Below are positions 1 through 5,832 of a stretch of DNA of 7,141 nucleotides, in pieces (position 1 is the stretch's first letter; the number at the start of each line of letters is the position of its first letter). The notes below the pieces were generated by a model that ran no database searches, was not told the origin of the DNA, and worked only from the letters and a program-made list of their open reading frames with translations. Origin of the DNA: Listeria marthii FSL S4-120 (GTDB taxonomy: Bacteria > Bacillota > Bacilli > Lactobacillales > Listeriaceae); NCBI GenBank assembly GCA_000183865.1, contig CM001047.1:759820-766960 (forward strand). The letters are read 5' to 3'. Made by a program: the position numbers and the translations under genes.

Positions 1-702
1 CAAAACTTCGCGAAGTTCACCGAGCCAGTGATTCGCGCGCTTCAAAAACTTGGCGTAAATGCAAAGCTTAGCGGTCGAAATGATATTGAAGTGGACAGCA
101 AAAAAATCAGCGGCAATGCCCAATTTGCAACAAAAGGTCGCCTTTATAGCCACGGGACTTTGCTATTTGATGTAGATTTGTCGATGCTTGAAAAAGCGCT
201 ACAAGTTGATCCAGAGAAATACCTATCGAAGGGCGTTAAATCCGTACGCAGTCGCGTGACAACCATTCGTGAAAATCTAGCGAGTGATATGGATATTCTG
301 GATTTTAAGCAAATTTTACTAGAATCCATTTTTGAAACGACAGAAATACCGCGTTATACGTTCACTGAAGCGGACAAACAAGGTATTGAGAAATTACGTG
401 TCGAGCGTTATCGGAATTGGGACTGGACTTACGGGAAATCGCCAAAAGCGACAATCAAACGCAAAAAACGATTTCCAGCGGGCACTATTGAATTCCAACT
501 AGCGCTACAAAAAGGCCAAGTAAAAGAAGCGATGATTTATGGCGACTTTTTCGGGACAGAAGATGTTGCTGAATTAGCCGAAAAGCTCATTGGTTTCCGT
601 TTTGAACGCGGGGAAATGGATAAAGCTTGGATGGATGTCGATACTAAAGCTTACTTCGGAAACATTGAAAAAGAAGCGGTTTTAGCGATGTTATTTGAAT
701 AA
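1..702 (+). CDS. lplA: Lipoate-protein ligase A, C-terminal two thirds (cut by window edge)
   Basis: This cytosolic enzyme activates free lipoate with ATP to lipoyl-AMP and transfers it to the lipoyl-lysine of E2 and GcvH domains. The frame is open from base 1 (QNFAKF...), so the gene starts upstream and the GTG at 28 is an internal valine. The visible 233 residues carry the family signatures GRNDIEV, SGNAQFATKG and SHGTLLFDVDL, then KSVRSRV. The small C-terminal accessory domain follows, with NWDWTYGKSP, KRFPAGTIE and YGDFFG. About 100 N-terminal residues, including the RRxSGGGxVxHD lipoate/ATP motif, lie outside the window if the protein has the usual length of about 330. The visible part shows no frameshift. 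Listeria carries two paralogues, LplA1 and LplA2. The neighbourhood suggests LplA2, but I cannot prove that from this fragment. A hairpin terminator follows the stop codon. Confidence 0.93.
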   Translation, partial: QNFAKFTEPVIRALQKLGVNAKLSGRNDIEVDSKKISGNAQFATKGRLYSHGTLLFDVDLSMLEKALQVDPEKYLSKGVKSVRSRVTTIRENLASDMDILDFKQILLESIFETTEIPRYTFTEADKQGIEKLRVERYRNWDWTYGKSPKATIKRKKRFPAGTIEFQLALQKGQVKEAMIYGDFFGTEDVAELAEKLIGFRFERGEMDKAWMDVDTKAYFGNIEKEAVLAMLFE

Positions 703-712
703 AAGATAGAAG

Positions 713-747
713 AAAAAACTCTAAGAAGCGAATTCTTGGAGTTTTTT
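713..747 (+). terminator. Intrinsic terminator after lplA
   Basis: AAAAAACTC (713-721) pairs with GAGTTTTTT (739-747). The inner arms AAGAA (723-727) and TTCTT (733-737) continue the stem through one T-G wobble, leaving the loop GCGAA. The stem begins 10 bases after the lplA stop and ends in a T run. The A run on the left arm would also allow weak termination in the other direction. It separates lplA from the membrane-protein gene. Confidence 0.8.
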
Positions 748-827
748 CGTGGAAATGGTTATCAAGCTTTAATAAATCTAGAACTCGTGTTAAACTTAAA
801 GTTAGAAAAAAAGGAAAAGGTGTAGAG

Positions 828-1580
828 ATGGCTATAAACAAATTAAACGATTTTTATTTTAAAAAACTTGGCAGCTGGAATTTAATACATAGCTTTATAA
901 AGGGTTTTTGGAGAGCGTTTTTTTTAATCGTATTGCTACTAATTGTTATTAACATTATAGTTGCAAATTTTCTGGATAATGCTTTTTTAATTCCAGTGAT
1001 GTTGATTAGTTTACTCTATATTCCACTCTTATATTATCTATTAATTTATAATCGCGCGAAGAAATTCATCCGAACACGGTATCAATTACGTAACTTTAAA
1101 GAGTTGACTGCAATGCGACGTTATTTATTATATGCCTATTTAGAAAAAAGCGGTTTTAGCACACGGGACGATTTAGACAAACTACTTCGCTTTGTTCATT
1201 CAGAAATGGCAGAAGAGAAAAAGAACTATAAACCACTGAATACAATAATCGGCGTTTTTATCGCAGCATTTTTGGCGATTTTGGGCGGTTCCTTTTTATT
1301 CTTAATGGAGAATGTCGTTGAGCGACTTATTGCAGCAGTTGTAATAATCGTGATGGCTGTTATTTTATATTTTATCGGCCTTACAGTTATGAGAATTATC
1401 CGCTCCAAATCAGAAATAAACACAAGAAAAGAACAGGAACTAACAAGAGAAATTATTGCCATTCAAACGGCTATGCTTGTCAGTGAAAATACCAGTTATC
1501 ACCCATTTTTAGCAATGGAAAAGAAAGTGAATGAAAGCGAATTTTTAAAAGAGATAATTACATCACGGTCCTTTTTATAA
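828..1580 (+). CDS. Four-helix integral membrane protein of unknown function
   Basis: I do not recognise a named family. The 250-residue protein has two pairs of hydrophobic helices. The first pair is at about 29-48 and 52-73, the second at about 138-160 and 166-190. Between them is a basic, then charged cytosolic-looking loop (about 75-137: NRAKKFIRTR, KELTAMRRYL, STRDDLDKLL). The polar C-terminal tail (about 191-250) is rich in Lys, Arg and Glu and could form a helix. There is no signal peptide and no recognisable catalytic motif. The ATG is supported by AAAGGTG at 816-822. The gene lies after the lplA terminator, so it needs its own promoter, which I could not place firmly in 748-815. The GntR regulator gene follows after 35 bases with no terminator, suggesting co-transcription. 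The regulator may therefore respond to something this protein handles, but that is inference only. Confidence 0.85.
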   Translation: MAINKLNDFYFKKLGSWNLIHSFIKGFWRAFFLIVLLLIVINIIVANFLDNAFLIPVMLISLLYIPLLYYLLIYNRAKKFIRTRYQLRNFKELTAMRRYLLYAYLEKSGFSTRDDLDKLLRFVHSEMAEEKKNYKPLNTIIGVFIAAFLAILGGSFLFLMENVVERLIAAVVIIVMAVILYFIGLTVMRIIRSKSEINTRKEQELTREIIAIQTAMLVSENTSYHPFLAMEKKVNESEFLKEIITSRSFL

Positions 1581-1615
1581 ACATATCGTTATAGGCATAT
1601 TTAGGAGGCAGAATC

Positions 1616-2266
1616 ATGACAACCAAACGCAAAGAGACGAGAGAAAGTGTTTGTTATCGGGAAATTAAAAAGAAGATTCGAAACGGGGAACTAAAGCCAG
1701 GAGATCGCTTAATTGAAAATACGCTATCGCAACAATTAGAAATTAGCCGCACGCCAATTCGTAAAGCAATCGGAATGCTTGCTGCTGATGGCTATGTCGA
1801 ATACAATGATTTTCGCGGCGCCTTTGTCCGAGATAGCATTATTAATAAAGAACGCTACTTTGAAATGACAGAAATTATTGGTTTGTTTCTAAAACAAGCT
1901 ATTCAAAAAATCCGCACGAAAAAAATCACCTTCAACAAAATGCGTGTCGTTGCTAAATTAGTCGAGATTGAACGGGAAGAAAACCCAGCCGATCCAGCAA
2001 TTTACTTCGAATATGAAAAGTGGTTTGTGAGTGATTTATTGACGTATATGAAAAATAATTACTACTTAAAAATTAGTGATGACTTTTTCAATAATATTCA
2101 AGAATTTGGTGATGAGGAAGTTATCAAAATCGCGCAAAATGCTTGTGTTAAAACAGTTGCTAACATTCAACGTTTTATCGATGCCCTAGAAGAACAAGAT
2201 TACGATCAGTGCATGGCGATTATCGACCAAGTCATCGATGCCCATGTATTAGTCGCTTATCGTTAA
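1616..2266 (+). CDS. GntR-family transcriptional regulator, FadR-like, with divergent ligand domain
   Basis: This is a cytosolic DNA-binding regulator of 216 residues. The N-terminal winged helix-turn-helix (about 13-72) shows the family hallmarks: IRNGELKPGDRL, LSQQLEISRTPIRKAI and a wing ending at GAFV. The helical C-terminal part (about 78-216) has the length and helix pattern of the FCD ligand domain of FadR-type GntR proteins. The usual metal-binding histidines are not visible where expected: FEYEKWFVSDLL stands where DxxFH is common, and NIQRFIDAL where EHRAIxxAL is common. H210 near the end is the only obvious candidate. AGGAGG at 1603-1608, seven bases before the ATG, is an excellent ribosome site. 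The gene probably shares a transcript with the membrane protein upstream. Its targets are unknown; the family often regulates its own neighbours. A bidirectional terminator follows the stop codon directly. Confidence 0.9.
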   Translation: MTTKRKETRESVCYREIKKKIRNGELKPGDRLIENTLSQQLEISRTPIRKAIGMLAADGYVEYNDFRGAFVRDSIINKERYFEMTEIIGLFLKQAIQKIRTKKITFNKMRVVAKLVEIEREENPADPAIYFEYEKWFVSDLLTYMKNNYYLKISDDFFNNIQEFGDEEVIKIAQNACVKTVANIQRFIDALEEQDYDQCMAIIDQVIDAHVLVAYR

Positions 2267-2304
2267 AAAAAGTATGGTCCTTAAACTCAAGGACCATACT
2301 TTTT
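2267..2304. terminator. Bidirectional terminator between GntR gene and oxidoreductase gene
   Basis: This is a perfect 16-base-pair stem. AAAAAGTATGGTCCTT (2267-2282) pairs with AAGGACCATACTTTTT (2289-2304) around the loop AAACTC. Its arms are an A run on one side and a T run on the other, so it can stop both convergent transcripts. It starts on the base after the regulator stop codon and reaches into the stop codon of the minus-strand gene (2303-2305). Confidence 0.92.
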
Positions 2305-3292
2305 ATTTTACTTTTACTAGATATCTACCAGTAACGCCGCCGTTCATTACTTGATGAAGCGCTCTAGGTAACTCGGAAAATGAGACTTCTGTCGCCAGAT
2401 TTTCTAAGTTAGCCAATTTAAAATCTGTCGCAAGTCTATTCCAAATCCGAACTCGTTTTGGCATCGGACATAAAACAGAATCGATCCCAAACAATTGAAT
2501 ACCGCGCAAAATGAACGGGAAGACGGTCGTATCTAATTTTCCGCCTGCAGACATTCCGCATGTCGTCACGGCACCACCATATTGAACGGCTGTTAGAAGA
2601 TAAGAAAGTGGCTTACCACCAACGCAATCAATCGCTCCAGCGTAAAGTTGTTTATCTAACGCACGTACTTTTTCAGGTTGGAAAGCTTCTCTTGGAACTA
2701 CTTCTGTTACGCCGAATTTTTCTAAGAATTCCTTGGCATCGCTTTTGCCAGAAGACGCTACGACTGAAAATCCACGTTTTGCAAGGATGGCTGAGCTAAG
2801 GCTACCCACACCGCCAGTTGCGCCACTTACAGCGATTTTTCCTGCATCTGGAGTTACGCCACTAAATTCCAGCGCATCGACCGAGAGCGCTGCTGTAAAG
2901 CCTGCTGTACCAAGTATCATTGCTTCTTTCAGTGATAAACCATCTGGCAACGGGACAACCCATTCAGCTGGAACACGAATAAACTCACTATAGCCACCAA
3001 AATAGCTCACGCCAAAATCATAACTAGTAACAATAACCTTATCGCCAACCTGAAAACGGTCAGATTTCGATTCAACCACGATGCCACTTGCATCAATACC
3101 GGGAATGAAAGGATATTCGCTCACAATTTTCCCGTCAGGAAGCACCGCTAGTCCGTCTTTATAATTAATACCAGAATAGTGTACTTCAATCGTTACTTCA
3201 TTTTCCGGTAAGTTATCTAATGTAGTTTCTCTAAAATGAAGGGAAGTATTATCTGCTTCTTTTTCAATAAAAAGCGCTTGAAATGATTTCAT
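2303..3292 (-). CDS. YhdH/YhfP-type NADPH-dependent quinone/enoyl reductase (zinc-free MDR family)
   Basis: This is a cytosolic medium-chain dehydrogenase/reductase of 329 residues, the usual length of the YhdH/YhfP group. E. coli YhdH (AcuI) reduces acryloyl-CoA with NADPH; the substrate here is not established. The GroES-like N-terminal domain has YSGINYKDGLA (39-49), FIPGIDASG (62-70) and VGDKVI (82-87). The Rossmann nucleotide-binding motif is VSGATGGVGS (155-164), followed by SSGKSDAKEFL, where S180, S181 and K183 would suit NADP phosphate binding. C-terminal GGAVTTCGMS and GVTGRYLVKV are typical. The structural and catalytic zinc cysteines of classical alcohol dehydrogenases are missing, as normal for this group. 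GGAGG at 3303-3307, ten bases before the ATG, supports the start. It converges on the GntR gene and diverges from the lipid kinase gene. I found no convincing promoter in the 177-base divergent gap. Confidence 0.92.
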   Translation of the reverse strand: MKSFQALFIEKEADNTSLHFRETTLDNLPENEVTIEVHYSGINYKDGLAVLPDGKIVSEYPFIPGIDASGIVVESKSDRFQVGDKVIVTSYDFGVSYFGGYSEFIRVPAEWVVPLPDGLSLKEAMILGTAGFTAALSVDALEFSGVTPDAGKIAVSGATGGVGSLSSAILAKRGFSVVASSGKSDAKEFLEKFGVTEVVPREAFQPEKVRALDKQLYAGAIDCVGGKPLSYLLTAVQYGGAVTTCGMSAGGKLDTTVFPFILRGIQLFGIDSVLCPMPKRVRIWNRLATDFKLANLENLATEVSFSELPRALHQVMNGGVTGRYLVKVK

Positions 3293-3455
3293 TTTTTAAA
3301 TTCCTCCACAACTCAATTTTGTGTTCCTCTTCACTTTACGACTTTTTTCGGCATTTTACAAGGCTGTGACTGGTACAAATCCCCATTTCAAGGTAAACTA
3401 TAGTAGTGAAGATGCCGATATTATGTGTGAATTTATAAATAGAATTTTTGGCAAG

Positions 3456-3463
3456 AAAGGGTG
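3456..3463 (+). promoter_or_regulatory. Ribosome binding site that decides the lipid kinase start
   Basis: AAAGGGTG sits eight bases before the ATG at 3470. The in-frame GTG at 3461 lies inside this site and would have no ribosome site of its own. The protein therefore most likely begins MGKALLIVNP, the normal first strand of the family. Confidence 0.75.
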
Positions 3464-3469
3464 AGTGCG

Positions 3470-4399
3470 ATGGGGAAAGCACTATTGATTGTGAATCCAT
3501 CATCAGGTAAAGAAAAAGGAAAAACCTACCAGGGGAAGACAGAAGCAGTACTAAAAAAACGTTATGATGAGGTTGAAGTTCGCCTTACTGAAAAAGCAGG
3601 GGATGCGACGGAATTTGCTTCTTGGGCTGCTGAACAAGGTTTTGAAGCGGTAATCGCGATGGGTGGCGACGGGACTTTAAATGAAACAATAAATGGTCTC
3701 GCTATCCATGAAAAACGTCCTGATTTTGGCTTTGTTCCACTTGGGACAGTCAATGATTTGGCGCGCTCGGTAGGCATACCGCTAAAACCCGAAAAAGCTA
3801 TTCAAGCATTAGAAAAAGCCATTGCCGTACCAATGGATGTTGGCCGAATTGGCGACCAATACTTCATGAATGTCCTAGCAATTGGGATGATTGCGCAAGC
3901 CGTCGACCAAGTTAGCGTCGAACAAAAAACCAAATTTGGCTCCGTGGCATACTTTTTAGAAGGCCTAAAAGCATTTAACCGCAATGAGTTACTTCATTTT
4001 AAAATAGAGTACGACGAAGAAGTTTGGGAAGGCGAGGCAGCGCTAGTCGTGGCGGGCTTAACGAAATCAGTTGGAGGGATGGAGTCATGGGCACCGGATG
4101 CAAAAATCGACGACGGCTATCTCCATATTATTATTCTAACCAAGCTCGGCCTGCTAGATGCAGCCAATATGATTCCACAATTAATCCGTGGCAATTTAAA
4201 AAATAGTGAGGGTGTCGTTTATATTAAAACGAAAAAACTGACCATCGATGCGAGCGGAGAAGATTTAAGCATCAACGTTGACGGCGACCCAGGTCCGGGC
4301 GTTCCCGCAGAAATCGAAGTCCTTGGCAGCCATTTAAATATCCTTGCACCGAAAAAAAGCAGCAAGAAGCGTTTTGGCCCATTCGTACTGAAAAAGTAA
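3470..4399 (+). CDS. Diacylglycerol kinase family lipid kinase (YegS/BmrU/DgkB type)
   Basis: This is a soluble or membrane-associated kinase of 309 residues expected to phosphorylate a diacylglycerol-like lipid with ATP. The exact lipid is not known. The DAGK catalytic domain is complete: IVNPSSGKEKGK (7-18) phosphate loop, AMGGDGTLNE (63-72) with the nucleotide-binding GGDGT, and PLGTVNDLAR (90-99). The C-terminal beta domain has MNVLAIGM, KIDDGYL (212-218) and INVDGDPG (268-275). In this last motif most relatives have DGE, and here it is DGD, a conservative change at a position thought to be catalytic. The Lys/Arg-rich tail (KKSSKKRF, KK) could touch acidic membrane. Listeria also has the housekeeping DgkB elsewhere, so this is probably the accessory BmrU/YegS-like paralogue. 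The GRAM-like gene follows after 39 bases with no terminator between, so the two are probably co-transcribed. Confidence 0.9.
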   Translation: MGKALLIVNPSSGKEKGKTYQGKTEAVLKKRYDEVEVRLTEKAGDATEFASWAAEQGFEAVIAMGGDGTLNETINGLAIHEKRPDFGFVPLGTVNDLARSVGIPLKPEKAIQALEKAIAVPMDVGRIGDQYFMNVLAIGMIAQAVDQVSVEQKTKFGSVAYFLEGLKAFNRNELLHFKIEYDEEVWEGEAALVVAGLTKSVGGMESWAPDAKIDDGYLHIIILTKLGLLDAANMIPQLIRGNLKNSEGVVYIKTKKLTIDASGEDLSINVDGDPGPGVPAEIEVLGSHLNILAPKKSSKKRFGPFVLKK

Positions 4400-4400
4400 G

Positions 4401-4415
4401 CTACAATAATTGTAG
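4401..4415. repeat. Perfect 15-base palindrome between lipid kinase and GRAM genes
   Basis: CTACAAT A ATTGTAG is a perfect 7+1+7 inverted repeat beginning two bases after the kinase stop codon. It has no T run, so it is not a terminator. It could be a small hairpin at the gene junction or a chance AT-rich palindrome. Confidence 0.5.
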
Positions 4416-4438
4416 AAGAATAAGGAGATGAAAGCTTT

Positions 4439-4771
4439 ATGGAAGAAGAATTAGAAGTCGTTCATAAAGGCCTTGCCAACGCGAAAAATGGGTTTAAAGC
4501 CGTCCCCGGAAAGCTATATTTGACGGCAACATATATTGTCCACAAGCCGAATGATTACTTTGACGAAGAAATCAATATTCCACTTAATCGAGTCGCAAAA
4601 ATCCGCGGTGTTCGTACGAAAATCCTTGGAAAAGAATTGCTCTCCAACATTTTAGAAGTAGACATGATATCCGGAGTAAAGTATCAATTCGTTGTTAATA
4701 AACAGAAAAAGTGGCTGGAAGCAGTTTCCAAAGTATTAGAAAGCCGCGGTGAATCAGAAAAATTAGGATAG
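4439..4771 (+). CDS. Small GRAM/PH-like domain protein
   Basis: This 110-residue protein has the pattern of bacterial single-domain GRAM (PH-fold) proteins. GKLYLTATYIVHKP (24-37) is the first hairpin, INIPLNRVAKIRGV (45-58) the central strand pair, and ILEVDMISGVKYQFVV (71-86) the next hairpin. KKWLEAVSKVLES (90-102) is the closing helix. GRAM and PH-like folds often bind lipids or proteins at membranes. No enzyme activity is expected. There is no signal peptide or membrane helix, so it should be cytosolic. AAGGAG at 4422-4427, 11 bases before the ATG, fits the start. It is downstream of the lipid kinase, probably in the same transcript, which fits a lipid-related role. A strong terminator follows the stop codon. 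Confidence 0.82.
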   Translation: MEEELEVVHKGLANAKNGFKAVPGKLYLTATYIVHKPNDYFDEEINIPLNRVAKIRGVRTKILGKELLSNILEVDMISGVKYQFVVNKQKKWLEAVSKVLESRGESEKLG

Positions 4772-4807
4772 AAAGAAGCTGGCACGGAAAAAGTGACCAG
4801 CTTCTTT
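4772..4807. terminator. Terminator between GRAM gene and ROK kinase gene
   Basis: AAAGAAGCTGG (4772-4782) pairs with CCAGCTTCTTT (4797-4807). The stem continues with CAC/GTG (4783-4785 with 4793-4795) past one bulged A at 4796. The loop is GGAAAAA. It begins just after the GRAM-gene stop codon and ends two bases before the stop codon of the convergent ROK gene. T-rich sequence follows the stem in the + direction. The A run in the other direction is short, so termination of the minus-strand transcript may be weaker. Confidence 0.88.
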
Positions 4808-4809
4808 TC

Positions 4810-5676
4810 TTACGCTAAATGAAATGTAGTTGCGCCAATCAAATTCGCGTCATTTCCAAATTGACATCCAACAACAGTAGGGCTAATAGTCGCAATCGGA
4901 ACGCTCGCTTTGACTTTCGCCACATAACGAGTTAACTCCTCAATAAAGTCAGCCCGTTCACTTACACCGCCACCAATAACAACCAGTTCAGGATCAAGCG
5001 CATATTGTAAATTAAAAATACTCCGAGCAAGATAATAAAACATCGTATCCAATTCTTCCTCCGCGATGGTGTTTCCTTCTGCCCGTAATTCAAAAGCACG
5101 AAGCCCATCAATCGTATCTGCTGGAACTTCTAACCGCTCAGCAATTCTCGTGGCAGCATTCACGACCGTACCAAGCTCACTAAGCGTGTGTCCGTCACGA
5201 TCCATCAGCATATAACCAAATTCCCCACCATGCAAATTGGCCCCGTGATGCACCTTACCGCCACGAATAACCGCACCACCAACGCCGCTTCCAAGAACCA
5301 TAAAAATAATATCTTGTTTATCTTTCGCTGCACCAATCCAAACCTCTGCCAAGGCCGCACAGTTGGCATCATTTTCCATCGTAACCGGAAGCGCCAGTTT
5401 TTCTTCAAGCAATTGTTTGAAAGTAATATTATGTATGTACGGAATCGCACTCGCGCCGCCAATGATGCCGGTTTCATTATTAATCGCACCAGGACAACTA
5501 AAAGCCGCACCTTGAAACGTATAATCATACTTATTTTTTACATCTACAATTAGTTGCATCATTTCATCCAAATTATCTGGGGTACTGAATTTACCTTTTT
5601 CTAGTATTTCTCCAGCTGTTGTCAACACACCAAACTTTACTGCTGTTCCACCTAAATCAAACGCAAGTATCGTCAT
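4810..5676 (-). CDS. ROK-family sugar kinase, zinc-site-less, beta-glucoside kinase-like
   Basis: This is a cytosolic ATP-dependent sugar kinase of 288 residues. The first ATP/phosphate motif is AFDLGGTAVKFG (5-16), followed by SCPGAINNETG (60-70). MENDANCAALAE (100-111) contains the catalytic Asp103. Next are the second phosphate motif LGSGVGGA (128-135), HGGEFGYM (149-156), and DPELVVIGGGVS (228-239) in the C-terminal lobe. The common ROK zinc motif CxCGxxGCxE is absent: after GGEFGYM comes LMDRDGHTLSELG, and the ExGH histidine is tyrosine. From memory, beta-glucoside kinase BglK has the same GEFGYM...TLxE layout, so a phospho-disaccharide-forming or related sugar kinase is likely; the substrate is unproven. 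It has no DNA-binding domain, so it is a kinase and not a ROK repressor. AAGGAGA at 5684-5690 sets the ATG. The promoter and candidate operator lie immediately upstream. No transporter or glycosidase gene accompanies it in this window. Confidence 0.92.
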   Translation of the reverse strand: MTILAFDLGGTAVKFGVLTTAGEILEKGKFSTPDNLDEMMQLIVDVKNKYDYTFQGAAFSCPGAINNETGIIGGASAIPYIHNITFKQLLEEKLALPVTMENDANCAALAEVWIGAAKDKQDIIFMVLGSGVGGAVIRGGKVHHGANLHGGEFGYMLMDRDGHTLSELGTVVNAATRIAERLEVPADTIDGLRAFELRAEGNTIAEEELDTMFYYLARSIFNLQYALDPELVVIGGGVSERADFIEELTRYVAKVKASVPIATISPTVVGCQFGNDANLIGATTFHLA

Positions 5677-5697
5677 AACCCATTCTCCTTTGACAAA

Positions 5698-5709
5698 AAG
5701 TATATACTT
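5698..5709. promoter_or_regulatory. Candidate operator: perfect 12-base palindrome at the ROK kinase transcription start
   Basis: AAGTATATACTT is a perfect palindrome directly downstream of the -10 box, where the minus-strand transcript should begin. An extra half-site, AAGTAT in minus-strand reading, lies immediately upstream across the -10. The core GTATATAC resembles operators of HutC-type GntR repressors such as TreR (TTGTATATACAA, from memory). The regulator is not identified, and the GntR gene in this window is of FadR type. Confidence 0.5.
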
Positions 5710-5738
5710 ATCATACTTTCAAACATAACAAATGACAA
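5710..5738 (-). promoter_or_regulatory. Sigma-A promoter of the ROK kinase gene
   Basis: Read on the minus strand, TTGTCA (5738-5733) is the -35 and TATGAT (5715-5710) the -10, with a 17-base spacer. Each is one base from consensus. The expected start, near 5703, leaves a short leader of about 27 bases before the ATG. Confidence 0.75.
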
Positions 5739-5788
5739 ATAAAAAGTGAAATTAGTTTGCTAAAAATTAACGTCATTTTCCAGTTTTG

Positions 5789-5797
5789 TGCTATAAT
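5789..5797 (+). promoter_or_regulatory. Extended -10 promoter of the 127-residue orphan gene
   Basis: TGCTATAAT is a consensus extended -10 (TGnTATAAT). No good -35 is seen at the right distance (AACGTC or TTAACG at best), as often in extended -10 promoters. Transcription would start near 5804, leaving a short leader with the AGGAGG site. Confidence 0.65.
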
Positions 5798-5817
5798 AAA
5801 GCAAGAATTTGAAGCGC

Positions 5818-5823
5818 AGGAGG
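5818..5823 (+). promoter_or_regulatory. Ribosome binding site that decides a GTG start
   Basis: AGGAGG lies nine bases before the GTG at 5833. The longer reading from TTG at 5809 would place this site inside the coding region and has no ribosome site of its own. It would also begin with an unnatural basic run that simply translates the AGGAGG region. Confidence 0.8.
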
Positions 5824-5832
5824 AAATGGTTA

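Noticed and set aside
741..762. Possible sigma-B promoter (GTTT ... GGTTAT) before the membrane-protein gene
   Set aside because: The spacer is only 12 bases, GGTTAT departs from GGGTAT, and the upstream box is the T run of the terminator.
2560..2993. Plus-strand open frames opposite the YhdH-type gene
   Set aside because: They lack ribosome sites, have no family resemblance, and overlap a clearly functional gene on the other strand.
3364..3439. Promoter-like boxes (TATAGT 3399-3404, TATAAA 3434-3439) before the lipid kinase
   Set aside because: Neither has an acceptable -35 or an extended -10 TG, so I cannot choose one. A promoter must exist here but is not identified.
3461..3469. GTG start three codons upstream in the lipid kinase
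   Set aside because: It overlaps the ribosome site that serves the ATG at 3470 and adds residues absent from the family's normal N-terminus.
5188..5553. 121-codon plus-strand frame opposite the ROK kinase
   Set aside because: It is antisense to conserved kinase motifs, its composition is unnatural (Asn/Thr/Arg-rich), and no start signal is present.
5809..5832. TTG start giving a 135-residue version of the orphan protein (MKRRRKWL...)
   Set aside because: The extra codons are simply the AGGAGG site and its surroundings read as protein. The GTG at 5833 has correct spacing to that site.
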